NCBI GenBank assembly: GCA_004553095.1
Contig: SFMJ01000076.1
Span: forward strand, 1-16,928
Origin: Bacteroidales bacterium
GTDB lineage: Bacteria > Bacteroidota > Bacteroidia > Bacteroidales > Muribaculaceae
Length of the DNA stretch: 16,928 nucleotides
Direction: 5' to 3'
In this document: positions 16,365-16,928 of the stretch, piece after piece
Position numbering within the stretch: the stretch's first letter is position 1
Layout of the letters: the number at the start of each line of letters is the position of its first letter
Made by a program: the position numbers and the translations under genes
Notes under the pieces: generated by a model
What the model was told of the DNA's origin: nothing
Seen by the model: the letters and a program-made list of their open reading frames with translations, nothing else
The model's database searches: none

Positions 16365-16628
16365 ATGTCAAAAGTTTGTCAGATCACAGGCAAAAAGGCG
16401 CAAGTAGGCAACAATGTGTCTCACTCCAAGCGTCGCACCAAGCGCAAGTTCGAGGTAAACTTGCACACCAAGAAGTTCTATTGGGTAGAACAGGATATGT
16501 GGATTGAGCTTCGCTTATCCACTCGTGCACTTCGCACCATCAATAAGATTGGTCTTAATGCAGCCATCAAGAAAGCTGAGGCTGAGGGCAATCTTGATTT
16601 AAGAGACATCAAAATCCTTTCCCTCTAA
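16365..16628 (+). CDS. rpmB: 50S ribosomal protein L28 (bL28)
   Basis: Large-subunit ribosomal protein of 87 aa. The N-terminus MSKVCQITGKKAQVGNNVSH closely follows the family start (VCQVTGKRPVTGNNRSH in E. coli). The middle holds the NLHTKKFYW and LRLSTRALRTINKIGL segments typical of bL28. Only one cysteine (C5) is present and no CXXC pair, so it is the zinc-free form. It is first in the rpmB-rpmG-DUF4295 operon behind a near-consensus promoter; rpmG starts 15 bases after its stop. Confidence 0.97.
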   Translation: MSKVCQITGKKAQVGNNVSHSKRRTKRKFEVNLHTKKFYWVEQDMWIELRLSTRALRTINKIGLNAAIKKAEAEGNLDLRDIKILSL

Positions 16629-16643
16629 TAGCAAAGAAGAATT

Positions 16644-16832
16644 ATGGCAAAGAAAGCAAAAGGCAATCGCGTACAGGTAATACTCGAGTGCACAGAACAT
16701 AAGGCAAGCGGCATGCCCGGTATGTCACGTTACATCACCACAAAGAACCGCAAAAATACTCCGGGACGTCTCGAATTGAAGAAGTACAACCCGATCTTGA
16801 AGAAAGTAACCGTTCACAAAGAAATTAAATAA
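16644..16832 (+). CDS. rpmG: 50S ribosomal protein L33 (bL33)
   Basis: Large-subunit ribosomal protein of 62 aa, slightly longer than the 50-55 aa usual elsewhere but normal for Bacteroidetes. Family features are the basic start KGNRVQVILECTEHK, then RYITTKNRKNTPGRLELKKYNP, which I split as RYITTKNRKN and LELKKYNP, near the C-terminus. It has a single cysteine (C16) and no CXXC pairs, so it is a zinc-independent variant. It lies between rpmB (15 bases upstream) and the DUF4295 gene (10 bases downstream), the fixed Bacteroidetes order. Confidence 0.97.
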   Translation: MAKKAKGNRVQVILECTEHKASGMPGMSRYITTKNRKNTPGRLELKKYNPILKKVTVHKEIK

Positions 16833-16842
16833 GCACTGACCC

Positions 16843-16928
16843 ATGGCAAAGAAAACAGTGGCCTCTATCCAGAAAGGTGAGGGCCGTACATACAGCAAGG
16901 TAATCATTATGGAGAAATCTCCTAAGAC
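16843..16928 (+). CDS. DUF4295 family protein, cut by the window end
   Basis: The first 28 codons and two further bases of a small basic protein starting MAKKTVASIQKGEGRTYSKV and continuing to EKSPK. It matches the N-terminus of the DUF4295 family, proteins of about 50 aa found next to rpmG in Bacteroidetes; the family is of unknown function but its operon position suggests a ribosome-associated role. Roughly the C-terminal half is missing at the window edge. It is not found at the window start either: all three forward frames of the first 40 bases lack the family's C-terminal pattern. Confidence 0.85.
   Translation, partial: MAKKTVASIQKGEGRTYSKVIIMEKSPK

Noticed and set aside
1..16928. Mobile element, prophage, defence island, CRISPR array, tRNA or rRNA gene.
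   Set aside because: No transposase, integrase, repeat-spacer array, cloverleaf sequence or rRNA-like stretch was recognised. All full genes are chromosomal core or common accessory functions.

Overview
The window reads as a piece of a Bacteroidales chromosome, most like a gut Muribaculaceae or Bacteroidaceae relative. The evidence is: (i) several upstream regions carry the Bacteroidetes sigma factor signature TAnnTTTG, once with a perfect TTTG element 20 bases upstream; (ii) start codons mostly lack strong Shine-Dalgarno sequences; (iii) the gene set tamB / tsaD-cinA-rpmB-rpmG-DUF4295 / ftsY-rimO is characteristic of the phylum. Every full gene is intact. I see no tRNA, rRNA, CRISPR array, transposase, integrase or phage gene. 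No gene-free stretch exceeds about 200 bases.

Layout. Bases 1-6820 hold a rightward unit: ftsY (SRP receptor), rimO (ribosomal protein S12 methylthiotransferase), an isochorismate synthase (menF-type), a secreted M13 zinc metallopeptidase, and a membrane protein fusing a covalent-FMN domain to a NosR/NapH-like iron-sulfur domain. It ends at a perfect 18-bp hairpin shared with the opposing unit. Bases 6837-14138 hold a leftward unit: a very large TamB/AsmA-like envelope protein, a cytoplasmic GH13 alpha-amylase-family enzyme, and prs (PRPP synthetase), which seems to have its own promoter. A divergent promoter region at about 14139-14281 separates tamB from the second rightward unit: tsaD (tRNA t6A), a CinA-family protein lacking its usual N-terminal domain, then rpmB and rpmG under a near-perfect promoter, and the first 28 codons of a DUF4295 gene cut by the window edge.

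How the genes relate. Most serve translation and protein targeting (ftsY, rimO, tsaD, rpmB, rpmG), nucleotide metabolism (prs, the CinA/PncC amidase) and envelope biogenesis (tamB). The menF-type gene and the FMN/Fe-S membrane protein suggest a link to menaquinone and membrane electron transfer.

I did not find a convincing new defence, mobile or biosynthetic system. The most notable oddity is architectural: the last gene (DUF4295) and the first gene (ftsY) are normally direct neighbours in Bacteroidetes, so the window looks like a circular permutation of one conserved neighbourhood. The other points worth a look are the domain-trimmed CinA, the flavin/Fe-S fusion, the long intergenic hairpin and the regulatory layout at tamB/tsaD and rpmB.
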